Below, piece by piece: positions 1 through 11,237 of a stretch of DNA of 64,000 bases. The notes below the pieces were generated by a model that did not search any database, was not told the DNA's origin, and worked only from the letters and a program-made list of their open reading frames with translations. Source of the DNA: Cryptomeria japonica (taxonomy: Eukaryota; Streptophyta; Pinopsida; Cupressales; Cupressaceae); contig NC_081405.1 in assembly GCF_030272615.1 (NCBI RefSeq), forward strand, positions 474,638,008 to 474,702,007. Direction: 5' to 3'. Positions within the stretch are counted from its first letter, which is position 1. Every line of letters begins with the position of its first letter. The position numbers and the translations under genes were made by a program.

Positions 1-2716
1 TGACAAATGTTTGTCATTTTTGTCATAAAGCATCGTAATGGGTATCATTCCTTAAAAGCTTATGAAAAGATTTTGTTGTATGCCAACTCAATTCAAAGGC
101 AAATATTTCATCCATTTGTATTTCTAATTCATGCAATACATCAAAATAATTTTCCACAAGCTAATTAACTCTTTCTGTTCGGTCATCTATCTAAAGATGT
201 CATGCCGATATAATCTAGTTCCCAAAGATATATTCAATATTGTCCAATTCCAAAATGTCATCCAAACATTCTTATTTGATATTTCTATTTTTGAAACTTC
301 ATGCAATTGATAAGTTGAATGAGTAAATGTCTTCACAAGATTTAATGATTCATGTTTATATATATCCAAGTATGAAATATGCAATCTTTGTCAATCTGTT
401 GACACTATCCAACTATAATATCATGCTTGTTCTTACTGAAAAGCAATTCTTGAATAAATTTCATATTGGTTTTCAACCACCTATACTTAGGTTTGATACA
501 AAAGTCCTATTATATGACAATTCTCAACTTCCACTCGCTAAACATTGTACCACATACTCAACTACCTTTTTCCAAAGTTCTTAGGTTCGTCACATCTTTA
601 TCAACAATCTCTAGATTAACTAGATATTTCCAAATGTTTTAAATATGTGCAATATTTACTTCCTCAAGTTTCTACCTCTAAGTGAGTACATCCTTCATTG
701 ACGTTCTTAATTACCCTCAAGTTCTTATCTCAATTCTATCAAATATATGATCCAACGTATCTACATTCAAAACCTCAGTAATGTTTTTCTTCCAAGTGAT
801 TTTGTAATAAATGTTATCTCAAGTTGTCCTTATAGTATCCATAGTAGATAAAATTTCTTGATCTATGAGAACCCATCACTTGACTTCCTTTTTATTTCCA
901 ACTATTCCAACCAACTCAATCTGCTTCATACCTCTTACTTCTATCAACCCATAAGATTTCCAAATTACTATGTATGCTCTTAATCGACAAATAACAAGGC
1001 AACCATGACGACATAAAATTTTCTAACTTCATAACATATGTTATACAACTACTAGCACAATCTTACAGTCAATTATCTCAAATATGTTTTTATGCCAAAG
1101 ACCAGATATCCTTGGATGTTCAAGACTCCAAATCTACTTTTAACAAAAGACATCTTACATGGTCACATGATCTCGAAGGTAAAAATCAAGGAAGTAAGAT
1201 CTCATATAATTGATGAACTAATTTGAATTTGTCTATCTACTAAATATGTATATAAAAATTTATTTACCTTTGCAAGGTCTATCCTCTTATTCCACACATT
1301 AAATTTACTAAAACTAAAAATTACACAAATACATAGTATTATTGCCCTAACTGACACAACACCTATGCTTGATACACTCTCTGCTCTTACTCTCCTGGAC
1401 ATACTATCAGGGGTTCACTATGATCATAATAAGGATGAAATGCAATATGAAACCAAAAGATAATGAAAATTTGAAACATAAGATCAGCCACCATAAAGGT
1501 TAAGAGAACAATTGATCATTTTCAATGATAAATTATAAAATGTGCATAATGAAACATTAATTCAAGTGTGACCAAGGGTCACAAAATAGAAAATTGGTAG
1601 CTTTGTCCATTTAGAAAAATGAAATAGAAAATATAATCAAGTCAAGAAGTTAAAACTAATCCAAAAATCAATGATCAAATAATTTATCAATAACCAAATA
1701 AAGTATCAAACTGAATACATATCAAATGTACTGAGTGACTAGGACTAATCACATATGAAGGAGTGTTACAACACCTTCGGGTATCTTTTCCAGAGTGTGC
1801 TAGAGAGAGTATAAAACATAGTACCTACAATTTCATGTTTGAAGATAAGGACACAAACTAGAATACAAAGTCCTATGCAGATTTCATCATATCATCCATA
1901 ATTCCTATCCATATAGTACCTACCTCATACACTATAGACATAGAATAATATTCTTCACAAGAGATGAGTTAGAATAATTATCAGTCTAATAAATCAAGCA
2001 TCTCAAGCATCTAGGTTCTAATACAACCATTATTTTTATATCAAATTACAACTTTACTATATAAGTACCCAACTCTTACTCAATAAACTATCATTCAACG
2101 AATGTGTCCATTAAGTATGTCATTCTAGGAGATACTCTTTCTCCATCTATCTGGATACCATGTTGATTTTGCAAAAAGAAACTTTACTTATCGATTGTTC
2201 ATAAATGATATCACCCAAATTTATATCTCTTCTCATGGAGTCAATGGGGTGCATCCTTTTGACTTATATGAACTAAATATAGTTAACTTAGTAGGGAGAC
2301 ACTCATATATATATATTATTCATCTATCTCCTCAATAGGCTAGTCCAACTATTCTTGTCTCCCAACGGAAAGGTAGGTGAGATTTCTGTTACCCTACTCA
2401 ACTTGCTTAGCTATTTCTTCTTTCTTGGTTTTAGAAGTTGATTCCTTTCTTCTTTCATCCTAGAAGTAGACAACTGCCTTTCTTGACCTTATAATTCTCA
2501 TCTTGAATATCCTGAATTCATTTCATAGTAAGAAGGAATTATTTCTTCCTTAATCAACCATCCTCCTTCTTCTAGGTCATTGTCATCAATTCACCTTGAA
2601 AAGGCTCCATGCTCCTTTATTTGCAAGTTTCATGCGTTAAATATCCAATAGCGAGTTTTTCAAGCACATGACTTCATTCATGAAGCGGGCTCATAGGCCC
2701 TAGAGTTATAAACTGC
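1..2716 (-). mobile_element. Decayed internal region of a Ty3/gypsy element
   Basis: This is the interior of a minus-strand Ty3/gypsy element whose LTR lies at 2732-3669. An integrase trace can be read near the left edge. From about 600 to 2716 there is no open frame worth calling. The stretch at 2340-2700 is pyrimidine-rich on the plus strand, as an untranslated leader or gag start would be on the minus strand. Only about 2.1 kb separates the integrase trace from the primer-binding site, too little for gag, protease and RT, so much of the element must be deleted. The other LTR would lie to the left of the window. Confidence 0.6.
60..600 (-). pseudogene. Ty3/gypsy integrase fragment, heavily eroded
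   Basis: Reading the minus strand across several frames recovers the order of a plant Ty3/gypsy integrase. A segment resembling VNRLTKIAYFI (family form close to VDRLTKSAHFI) comes first. Then comes a LGTRLY segment at the place where LGT precedes the HPQTDGQ block, followed by a TERVN-like stretch and a region ending in a degenerate form of the MTPFEALYG block. Stops and frameshifts break every part and no catalytic triad can be assembled. The call rests on the order of the motifs, not on an intact domain. The fragment is non-functional. Confidence 0.5.
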
Positions 2717-2728
2717 GCTCTGATACCA
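2717..2728 (-). other. Primer-binding site, initiator Met tRNA type
   Basis: On the minus strand the sequence reads TGGTATCAGAGC, the usual plant retrotransposon site complementary to the 3' end of initiator methionine tRNA. It starts a few bases after the inner LTR edge at 2732. This fixes the element as minus strand, with its 5' LTR on the right. Confidence 0.8.
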
Positions 2729-2731
2729 AAA

Positions 2732-3669
2732 TGTAAAGACGTAAATCGAGCTAACTTCAATAATAGCCGAATTACTCTTTATTCTTAAATAAAAACATAG
2801 ATCAGTTAATAAGTCTATTTCATTCCAAATTTCCATCCATAGCTTCATTTGATCATTCCATTTAAATCGTAATAAACACAAATTTTCTATAAAAGATAAA
2901 GATTCTTTATTCCATAAATTTTATTATATATACAATAATTACATATGTATTTATAAGAACATGGTCGAATTATTAGAACTCATATACATTAAATAATATA
3001 TCTATATATATATATTTAATTTCAAATGATTACGTAGATATAAACAAAATTCATGAAGTAATCATATTTCATGATAATTGGATATTTATAACTATATAGA
3101 TATACATGTATATGATTGAATCGATTTCTCATATACATATATATTTTATACTATTGTCCAATTTACAAAAGTAAACTCATAAGTATAATTTTTCATACAT
3201 TTATACATATTTGAAAAAAACATAAAAACCTAGGGTCAATATTCATTTTTGAATCATTTACACATTCAAATTCATCATTTCAATTTGAACAAATACTCAA
3301 ATAAGGTTATCTAAATCATCCATATTTTCAAGATGTAAATTATAAATCCTAATGTGGTGTGTGAGAGATTCCATCTATTCTAACGGAATACAAGATCTAA
3401 GACAACTCTACCTGAACCATGTTCTCGCCTTCATCATTGTTCACCTGTTCCTGCATTCACTTACACTCAATCGCTCATTAGCAATGATGATCCCAATTTA
3501 TAATAAAAATTATTACTGATCATTAAATTGTATATAAATCATTTCAGTACATTCGATCTCCTATTTTATTTCATTAACTGTTCTATTTTTATTTCATTTC
3601 CAATTCATTTGCGAAAAATAAACATTATTTTCCTAATTAAATAATTATGGAAAAATAGGGTTCATGACA
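2732..3669 (-). repeat. 5' LTR of the left-edge Ty3/gypsy element
   Basis: This 938-bp AT-rich segment begins, on the minus strand, with TGTCATGAACCC and ends with TCTTTACA next to the primer-binding site, so it has the standard TG...CA ends. The start resembles common plant Ty3/gypsy LTR starts. It contains several runs of AT dinucleotides near 3000 and no coding sequence. The candidate TSD on the outer side is ATCAC at 3670-3674; its partner is outside the window. The LTR sits just past the polypurine tract of copia 1, so it probably inserted in the 3' end of that element. Confidence 0.65.
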
Positions 3670-3685
3670 ATCACAAAGCTAACTA

Positions 3686-3696
3686 CTCCCCTTGAG
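3686..3696 (-). other. Polypurine tract of copia 1
   Basis: The minus strand reads CTCAAGGGGAG just after the end of the pol frame. This is the typical copia plus-strand primer. About 16 bases of spacer separate it from the gypsy LTR edge at 3669. Confidence 0.65.
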
Positions 3697-3779
3697 CAGT
3701 AGCATCCCAAATCAGTGCCGAAATGAATAGTATCTCTAATAATGCATGCCAGACTCATGCCAAACCGCATTAGTCAAGT

Positions 3780-4276
3780 CTCTACTGGAGGGGCAGAAAC
3801 TCCCAATTTGTCTCTCAGGTACTCAAATGATTCCTTGGGCAAAGGTTTAGTGAAAATATTTGCAATCTTCTCTTTAGTGTTCACATAAACCAGTCTAACT
3901 TCATTTTCTTCCACCTTTTCCTTCAAAAAGTTATACTTGATAGATATGTGCTTTGTTTTAGAATGAATACCAGATTCTTTGATATATCAATAGCAATAGA
4001 GTTATCAAAGTGAATAACTACCGGTGGATCACAATCCATCTTTATATCCTTCAACATTTTCTTCATCCATAGAACTTGTGTATAGTTAGTAGCAACAACA
4101 ACATACTCAACTTCAACAATAGATAAATAAGTACATGATCGTTTCTTGCTGATCCATGAAACCAACTTCTTTCCACGAAAGAAAGCTCCACTGAAAGTAC
4201 TTTTTCGGTCATCAACATCTCTTGTCCAATTGACATCTGTATATGTGCATAAAGTAAAGTTATCATCCTTAGGGTA
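3780..4276 (-). pseudogene. Copia 1 RNase H domain
   Basis: This is the C-terminal RNase H of the copia polyprotein. The minus strand shows the DVDDRKST block in one frame, KKLVSWISKKRSCT in another, and LWMKKMLKDI followed by DNSIAIDISKN. In the usual SEAEY acidic motif the sequence reads VEVEYVVVA. A frame change lies near 4165-4287, and a TGG-like codon after the YGL motif at 4277 has become TGA. The segment ends near 3785 in a degenerate KPLPKESFEYL tail. It is non-functional. Confidence 0.8.
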
Positions 4277-5414
4277 TCACAAGCCATATTCTGATGTACC
4301 TTGCAAGTATCTAAAAATCCTTTTCACCACAATCTCATGATTTTCTCTAAGGTCACTCTGAAATATTGAAACAATACAAACAACATTCATAATGTCAGGC
4401 CTAGTCTGAGTCAAATAAAGTAGACCTCCAATTATAGAATTGTATCTTGTAGGATTTACCAGTGCAGAAACATCTTTTCTTGTCAATTTTTCACATGTAA
4501 CCATAGGAGTACTTACCGGTTTAGAATCTCCCATACCAAATTTCTTCAACAATTCCTTAGCATATTTAGTTTAAAAGATGAAAATACCTTTGTCAGTCTG
4601 AGTAATCTACAAACCTAATAAAAATTTCATCTCACCAATCATAGACATCTCAAATTATTTCTCCATATTCTTAGAAAATTCTATCCATAATTTATCTTCA
4701 CCTCCAAAAATAATGTCATCAACAAATACTTCAATAATTAGTATATCATCATTAGTGATCTTATAATATAAATTATTGTCAGCACTGCCCTTAGTAAAAC
4801 CAAGCTTCAAAATATATTTATCCAACCTTGCATACCAAGCTCTAGGTGCTTGTTTCAATCCATATAAAGATTTTCTTAACCTACAAACCACATCTGTATC
4901 ATCTGATAGTGAAAAACCATCAGGTTTCTCAATATAAAATTCCTCATCAAGATCCCCATTCAAAAATGCACATTTAACATCCATCTGATAAACCTTGTAG
5001 TTTTTATAAGCAACATAGATAAAGAAATAATCTTACAGCTTCAATCCTAGCTACAGGTGCAAAAGTCTCTCCATAATCAATTCCTTCCTTATGAGAATAT
5101 CCTTTACAAACCAATCTAGCCTTATTCCTTATAACTTGACCATCCTCATTTAATTTAATCCTAAAAACCCATTTAGTTCCAATAACATTTTTATTTTTAG
5201 GTTGGGGAGCCAAGGTCCATGTGTTATTTTTCTCAATCTGATCTAATTTTTCTTCCATAGCTTTCAACCAATATTCATCTTTACATTCCTCAATTACTGA
5301 TACCGGTTCAACTTGTGAAATTAAACATACCTCATTAGTTTCCAATATTCTTCTTGTCATCACTCCATTGCTCTTATCCCCAATGATTTGATCTTCTGAA
5401 TGATTCAATCTCAC
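4277..5414 (-). pseudogene. Copia 1 reverse transcriptase
   Basis: This copia RT spans three open pieces (5004-5414, 4655-4984, 4277-4552). Visible motifs in order are [10 protein letters not shown] and GTKWVFRIK at the N-terminus, [30 protein letters not shown], the catalytic FVDDIIFGG and, after a gap with a stop, MLKKFGMGD, then the TRPDI block and the LQGTSEYGL end. A frameshift lies between 4984 and 5004, and a stop near 4570 interrupts the segment after FVDD. The catalytic Asp pair is intact, but the chain cannot be made whole from this copy. Confidence 0.88.
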
Positions 5415-5677
5415 ATACCTAGGAGTCTTCTGACTTTTGGTTCCTCTTCGTTGGTCTTCAGTTACTGTAGAATTCTCTGATACTACCAGAGTAACTGGTT
5501 CAACACTCTATTCTGGTAAAGGTGCTAGTGGTTCAGATATAATCATTTCCACTGCCGGTTCCTTCTCATTAACTCTGATTTGACTTATATTCAGCTCATC
5601 TACTTTGACATTAGCACTCTCCACAATTCTCTGCAATCTCTTGTTATAACATCTATATTCTTTGCTTTCATTAGAGT
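5415..5677 (-). pseudogene. Copia 1 integrase-RT linker, cut by the Tat-like insertion
   Basis: This is the acidic, poorly conserved linker between the integrase C-terminus and RT. It reads SKEYRCYNKRLQRIVES at the right end, then KVDEL and a Glu/Pro/Ser-rich stretch with one in-frame stop near 5507. At 5677 it abuts the LTR of the gypsy element. The preceding integrase residues (FLGYS) are found 13.2 kb away at 18895, in frame once one 5-bp TSD copy is removed. Confidence 0.8.
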
Positions 5678-6449
5678 TGTTTATGGTAAAAATGGTAAAA
5701 ACATTGAAAGACTAAATAGATTCGGCCACAAAACCCTAGCCTAACAATAACAAAGATCCACCATAACATATGAAGATTACCTAAGACAATGCAAATCAAA
5801 TGAAATCACAAAGATTATACCATCACATGTCCAATAGGGTTTGAATCTCCAATGATCTTGCTTGATATATTTGCTCTCAGATTTTATGTGTGCACAAGAG
5901 CTCAACAAAAAATAGAAATGTGGTTGTAAGTAGGCTTGATCGCATATGAAAGTTCAAATGCTAGAATGTTTGATTAGTTGATTAGATTAATTAGGGTTGA
6001 TAATGAAGGAAACATCTCCTTATATAGAAGACACTATAAGAAATGGAGGGATAAGATTGAGAGGTGTAAAAGATAAAATGGTCGGCTATGATTAGAGGGT
6101 AGGTAGAGGAAATAAGAAAATAATGAGAGGGTAGGTAGTGTAGGAATTAAGAGATGAATGACATGTGTCATGGGTAGAAAAGGTTAATGAATTAATTAAA
6201 TAAATAAAGATTCATTTAATTAATAGAAGAAGTGGGATCAATTAAATAAATAAAGTATTTATTTAATTTAGGAAAAGGGTAATTTATATAAATAAATGTA
6301 TTTATTTAAATGAGAAATAAGGCTAGAAGAGGATAAATGAATTAATTAAACAAATAAAGATTTATTTAATTAATTGAAGAATTAGGCTAAAATAATTAAA
6401 TAAATAAAAATATTTATTTAATTAGACTGGACAATTTTAGGTGTCTACA
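5678..6449 (-). repeat. 3' LTR of the Tat-like element
   Basis: This 772-bp LTR reads TGTAGACACC... to ...CCATAAACA on the minus strand, and matches 18107-18889 along its length. On the minus strand CTATATAAGG at 6018-6027 is a TATA box candidate, so U3 would cover about 6449 to 6000 and R-U5 the rest. The U3 part is full of ATTAATTAAAT/TTTATTTAATTAA repeats. A purine-rich tract (AAAGAGGGGCAAAA on the minus strand, from 6450) abuts it as the polypurine primer. Confidence 0.9.
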
Positions 6450-7645
6450 TTTTGCCCCTCTTTGAGACAATGCAACTTGTTGCGTTGTTTCAAAGAAGAT
6501 TAGATAAACTGATACAAAGTTGCCCCAAGATGGGAATGATATGCCCCCTTGAGAGGTTGGATGAAAATGTTTGAAAAGATTGTAGACAATCTCTCGATAA
6601 GAAAGAATGGATAGAACAGACTAATAAGATAGGATAGAGTGACAGAGTCACAGAATAAAGAAGACTGACTCGAGAGACTAGGGCTAGGGTAGTCTATAAG
6701 ATAGACCACAAGGGAAAGCATCCTCATTGTCATCCACACATCCAAGAGATTAGAGTGTAGAGAGAGCATAGAGAAACAACAGTAAACAGAGATGGCATTG
6801 GTTTACAAATTCGATTGCGTTCATTGATTTTAGAGGCCAGCAGATGTAGGAGAGCCGGTAAGTACCACATAACCTCCTTATACTTTGTCGCATTAAATGT
6901 TGTCATAAATGCATGTTAGGTAGCACAATAAATGCATTTTAGGTATGTCTAGAAAAAATGTCAAGCGGGGTAAAAACGCTAAGGCGCGTCTGGATTGGCT
7001 AGGCACATCTGTGTTTGTGCCAGGCGTGTTTATGAATGTAGCAACGTCTGTGTCAGATGAGAGTGTGTCTGTGTTGTGCAGGCGTGTCTGTGCTGTATGA
7101 GTGCGTTTATGTAGTTTGCAAGCACGTTTATGTCATAAATGTGTGTTTGTGTCTTCTAGGCCAAATCGACAGTTCTATGATGAACATACGCTGTCGACTG
7201 GACAAGTTGCTGAGAGGATACACTCAAGCAGGTCCTCTAGGGAAGACTAGGATAGCAAATAGGGCTAAGATTGACAACTTTGTGATAGAATATATGTTGC
7301 CAATTAGGAAACTACTCAAGAGGATACACTTAAGTAGAGGCCCTAGGATATGATAGATCGAGGCACTTTGTGATGAATAGGGAATGCCAAAACATAGTAC
7401 TTTGTGATGAACAAGGAGTACTAAAAAGAGCAGCACTTTGTGATGGACAAGGAGTTCAAAAATGTAGTACTTTGTGATGAACAAGGAGTACCACTAGGAT
7501 AAAAAGCAACACTTTGTGATGAATAGGGAGTTCCACTAGGATAGAGTGCCATAAGCACTAGGATAAAAAGCAACATTTTGTGATGAACAGGGAATGCCAC
7601 TATGATTGACAGAGTTGATTTGCTTGACTGCAGGAGGACCTACCT
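6450..7645 (+). other. Noncoding 3' region with two repeat arrays upstream of the mobile-domain ORF
   Basis: No credible gene. From about 6960 to 7160 there is a degenerate array built on CGTGTCTGTG and GCGTTTATG. From about 7360 to 7620 there is a second array of variable units around ACTTTGTGATGAACAAGGAG, with ACTAGGATAAAAAGCAA spacers. TTGACTGCAG at about 7624-7633, just before the ORF, looks like a splice acceptor, so part of this region may be the promoter, leader or intron of the antisense gene. That is inference. Confidence 0.5.
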
Positions 7646-8722
7646 ATGCTAGAGTCACAAGAGAGATTCCTGTCGACTCAAAGTTTGCAAGCAGAGCTGA
7701 TAGTCAAGGAGAGAGCCTCAGTTCAGGCTAGGGGCTTGCAACATATTTTGTATGTGCCTGAGTTTCGGCCAAACATGGGATTGCTGACTACACTGGCTAT
7801 TAGATGGCACTCAGAGACTTGTACTTTTCATTTGGCTATGGGTGAGATGAAAATCACCTTGGAGGATGTATACAGGATACTACAGATACCGATCGATGGG
7901 GAGTTAGTTCCTTACAATCAAGACAAAGACATGGATGCATTGAGATGAGTGTTCTAGGATCCAGGATTAGAGATGAGGGCTGGACACGTGGCTTGGGATA
8001 CCATGACATGGATAGGATTAGCACTACCAACAGTGTTGGCAGGAGTGATCAGTGGGTTCCTTTGTCCGGATAGGGTGACACGAGGATTGGCTGTGGGATG
8101 GGGGAGTACATTGGAGACATTGGTGATAAAGAACACCAGGTTTGCATGGGGACCATGTTTGCTGGCACACTTGTACTATGAGTTACATCAGTTTGTATAC
8201 CATGGATCAGCAAGATTGGGCTGTAGAGCTACATTGTTGCAGGTGTGGGTGTATGAGCATCTGCCAGTGACACAACCGATTCATTTCAGAGGCAGGGGCC
8301 ATGGGTGTAGTTTTGTGTATTTGTATAATATGATTACATCTCAGCCACGGATTGGGAGATTAGAGTATTGGTACAGGGTCATTGATGATCTCGACAGTGT
8401 AGTATGGAGGTTGTACCGAGAGTGTGAGGAGTGGGAGGATGACGCAGTGGAGCTGCCATATGTGTTTAGGAGCAAATATCTGATTGGGTGGATGCCATAT
8501 GTTCTTGAGAGGCAGTTGGTGGATAGGGTGGGCAGGATACAACGGATGCTATGGGATTCTGAGATGTGTGCGTGGATAGTGAGAGATCAGGCACACTTCG
8601 GGCCATTATTGTCTTATGATCAGGTAGTGATGTAGCTGGTAGAGATGATTTCCTTGCCTTGGGATATGTGGCTAGACATAGAGGATGCATGGATGGATGC
8701 AAAGTTTTTGCATATTGGGTAG
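7646..8722 (+). pseudogene. Plant mobile domain (PMD, MAIN/MAIL1-like) protein, N-terminal part
   Basis: The plus-strand frame from 7646 reads one PMD-type domain with two close internal stops (TGA 7946, TAG 7955) and a TAG at 8633; the same frame continues recognisably to about 8720. Diagnostic stretches are WHSETCTFHLAMGEMKITL followed by EDVYRILQIPIDGE, then GFLCPDR, and FAWGPCLLAHLYYELHQF followed by LLQVWVYEHLP. These match the family pattern (WRPETHTFHLP.GEMTITLQDV..LLGLPIDG; WGSA.LAWLYREL; LLQ.W..ERIP). Known relatives act in plant nuclei in transposon silencing and gene regulation, and many family copies ride in transposons. The gene is antisense to its host element. Its N-terminus may begin in an upstream exon. 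Confidence 0.8.
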
Positions 8723-9489
8723 AGCATCCATTTCCACGGCTGACGGATCCAGGGGAGTCGATAGATGGAGATGGCAGAGGTAGAGGCTGATGGAGGAGGT
8801 AGGGTGGAGTAGGAGAGAGGAGAGTGGCTTTGAGGAGAGAGGGTGGAGAGGAGAGGTAGGCTCATATAGTGAGGGGCAGAGGTGGATTGCCTTTACAGGT
8901 GCCAACAACACAGGTTCCTAGATAGGGACAGGGATAGGGGCAGCCACAGGGACAACCACAGGAGAAGCCATAGGTACAGGGATAGGGTGAGGGGGGAGAG
9001 GAGGAGGATGAGTTACTAGCTTTGAGGGAGATCTACTAGGGACAGACATATGAGATCCAAGATCTAGAGCGGGAGACGACGAGGCTTAGGATACAGCTGA
9101 GGGATATTAAGCGGGAGAGGGATTAGGCTATTCAGCACTATACAAAGGTTGAGACAACACTGAGGGCAGGGAGGCATGCAACAGAGGACACAAGAGCTGG
9201 ATAAACTTATGTTTTGGTGTCAGGGGAGGAGATATCTTACTGGAGAGACCTATACTATGGAGTGGTGCCACCAGATCAGTGGGCTAGGAGCTTCTGGAGA
9301 CCATCACAGACTACGATGACCACTGGACAGAGAGACAAGAGACATGCATCTAGTGGTGGGGTCATGGGTCCTCCACCACCACCAGATAGAGGGGGAAAGA
9401 GAGATGATCTTGGGGTGGGTCCTTCTAGGGCTCAGAATTCATCGAGGCCAGTTGGCTCCAAGGGAGGGAGTTCATCACAGCCTTAGAGG
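8723..9489 (+). pseudogene. C-terminal region of the PMD protein: Gln/Gly/Arg-rich linker, coiled coil, tail
   Basis: After the PMD domain the DNA is purine-rich and repetitive (GGGATAGGGGCAGCC types), encoding a low-complexity linker with several stops. In another plus-strand frame from about 8995 an acidic run leads into a heptad-like stretch (LALREIY, then YEIQDLERETTRLRIQL and DIKRERD), then ISYWRDLYYGVVPPDQW and a basic, Pro/Ser-rich tail ending at 9486. A frameshift therefore separates the domain from its tail. A globular domain followed by a coiled coil is plausible for one protein of about 600 residues. Joining the two parts is inference. Confidence 0.55.
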
Positions 9490-11237
9490 GCTCCCTATGT
9501 ATCCATTTTGTTCCATTTTGTATGATGACACCCTCAGGTGATTGTAGCCATATGATTTTTGACATCATTGTATCATGACACTTATGATTATATATATGAG
9601 ATTCATCCTTGCTGTAACTATATGCATGTGTACCTATGTGATGAGATGTTTTTATGTGTCTTATGATGTATGTTTCTATGTGATGCTTATGATATGGATG
9701 CAAAATATGTACATGAGGAAATGTGATATTTTTGTTCTTTTATGTTTTATATGTTATGAAAATGCAAATGTGAATGTATAAAATGATGACGACTATGATA
9801 ATGCAAAGGATGAGATGCATGAGGAAAATGTGAAATGTGATAACATGTGTTGTGTGCAAGATGTGATGCAATTGTGATATCTATATGTATGTATGAAATG
9901 CTGACATGTGATAATGCAAGTGCAAGCTACATGAAATGCAAATATTTATAGTGTGTAATTATACTCAGTCATGTGATAGCGGACTACACGGACTCGAGAA
10001 GGACGATGGAGGTCAATCAAGAAGGGGGATGAAAGATAGAAGATATGGAAGTGAAAGAACTTCTTGTGCATTATCATCATTGAGCTTTTATTATGGCAGA
10101 TAGGTTATGACAATCCAGATATATGTTCGACCCATAAAGTCATTGTACCTGCTTGCATGGAGATAAGACAATTGCAAACAAAGAATTCCCATGTTCATAC
10201 TAGACTCATAGTGTCCTCATATCCTTAGACAAGTCATAGCATTACTAAGAGACAATCCACAGACAACAAAGAAAAATAGGCGACGATACCCCATCCTTGC
10301 CTTTCTAGTCAAAGACATCCTAGAGATAAAATCTCTAGTTAGAGACATCCCAGAAAAGCTAAAAGACGTCACCAAAAAGATAAAATCAAAAGAAAATCAA
10401 GACTTGACACCAACATCCACCGTAGTCCTCAAGTTTAGTGTCTCTTTTCACTTGTATAGGTCTATTTGATTGTGGTCACAATGTTTACTTTCACAAAAGG
10501 ATAGATAGCACTGAACCATAATGTTGTCTGAGTTTGTTGAAAGATTTGATTTATTGAAGCCCATTGTTGTTGTGTCTCATCTAAAACTGACTGAATACAT
10601 GAAACTGATACTTTATTGCAAAGAAGATGAAACTTTATTGCGGATCGACGATGCATGTGTTTCTTTATTGCGGATTGTGCACGGATAGACTAAAGAAAGA
10701 TGGAAGAAATTATACTCCTCGGAATGTGTGATGCTCTTAGTTCCACACCCATCACTAGACGTAGGATTTTCCTTAGCCACAGACAGGAGCTGATTTATTA
10801 TGGATGAAAAGGGGTGAAAAGGGAGGTTTATTATGAATGGCTAACCAATCTTAGGTAGATCATTAACAAGCCATGATGGGAATGGGTAAGTTTATTATGA
10901 ATGGATAGGTTGTGAGTGTGTGCAAAGTGAAGTGATGAAAGAGAATCCTGAAGGAGGGAGGAGAAATGTCTCTATGCATGGCGCTGGTGACCCAGTTTTC
11001 ACCATGGTACTTGCCCAGGGCACCATCGAAGTGGTTTTCACCATTGGACGAAATGTTTTTCTTTACTTTTTTTATTTTTCAATTTATTTATTTATTTATT
11101 TTTTTAATTTTTTTGTGTCACAAGGTGCCTGTTTGCCAGGTTTTCACCAAGTAACGATTTTTTATGTTTATGATTTTTTTGTATTTTTGATTTTTTCTTG
11201 ATTTTTTTGTATTTTTGAATTAGGATATTCTGAAGAG
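9490..11237 (-). other. Noncoding region between the integrase tail and the antisense gene
   Basis: I see no gene. From about 9540 to 9960 the plus strand is rich in ATG/TGTGATG-like dinucleotide patterns (ATGATATGGATG, TGTGATGCAATTG), a simple-sequence drift and not coding. From 10260 to 10440 repeated AGAGACATCC and GATAAAATC motifs occur. From 11050 to 11220 there is a long T-rich tract (TTTATTTATTTATT, TTGATTTTTTTGTATTTTTGA). The last segment may hold the 3' untranslated region for the minus-strand polyprotein. Confidence 0.5.

Larger units (their letters stand above)
3670..5677 (-). mobile_element. Copia 1, 3' half (RT, RNase H, end of integrase)
   Basis: This is the downstream half of a minus-strand Ty1/copia element; the upstream half is at 18890-21281. 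The split falls inside the integrase-RT linker. Joined across the insertion, the frame runs from the FLGYS motif into a KEYRCYNKRL stretch with no lost codon. The order integrase, RT, RNase H is the copia arrangement. A polypurine tract at 3686-3696 marks the end of the internal region. The 3' LTR is not in the window, apparently displaced by the gypsy LTR at 2732-3669. Confidence 0.9.

Noticed and set aside
1-16. Palindrome TGACAAATGTTTGTCA at the window start
   Set aside because: Short AT-rich inverted repeat within eroded integrase sequence; expected by chance.
2678-2881. 67-codon minus-strand frame
   Set aside because: Crosses the LTR edge and primer-binding site, so it cannot be a genuine protein of the element.
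7360-7620. Regular repeats reminiscent of a CRISPR array
   Set aside because: Units vary in sequence and spacing, the host is a plant, and there are no cas genes.
8360-8911. Several open minus-strand frames opposite the mobile-domain gene
   Set aside because: Pro/Ser/His-rich complements of the sense coding strand and its purine-rich linker; no support of their own.
10920-11201. Plus-strand frame with a Phe/Tyr-rich hydrophobic end
   Set aside because: Produced by a T-rich simple sequence (TTTATTTATTTATT); not a membrane protein.
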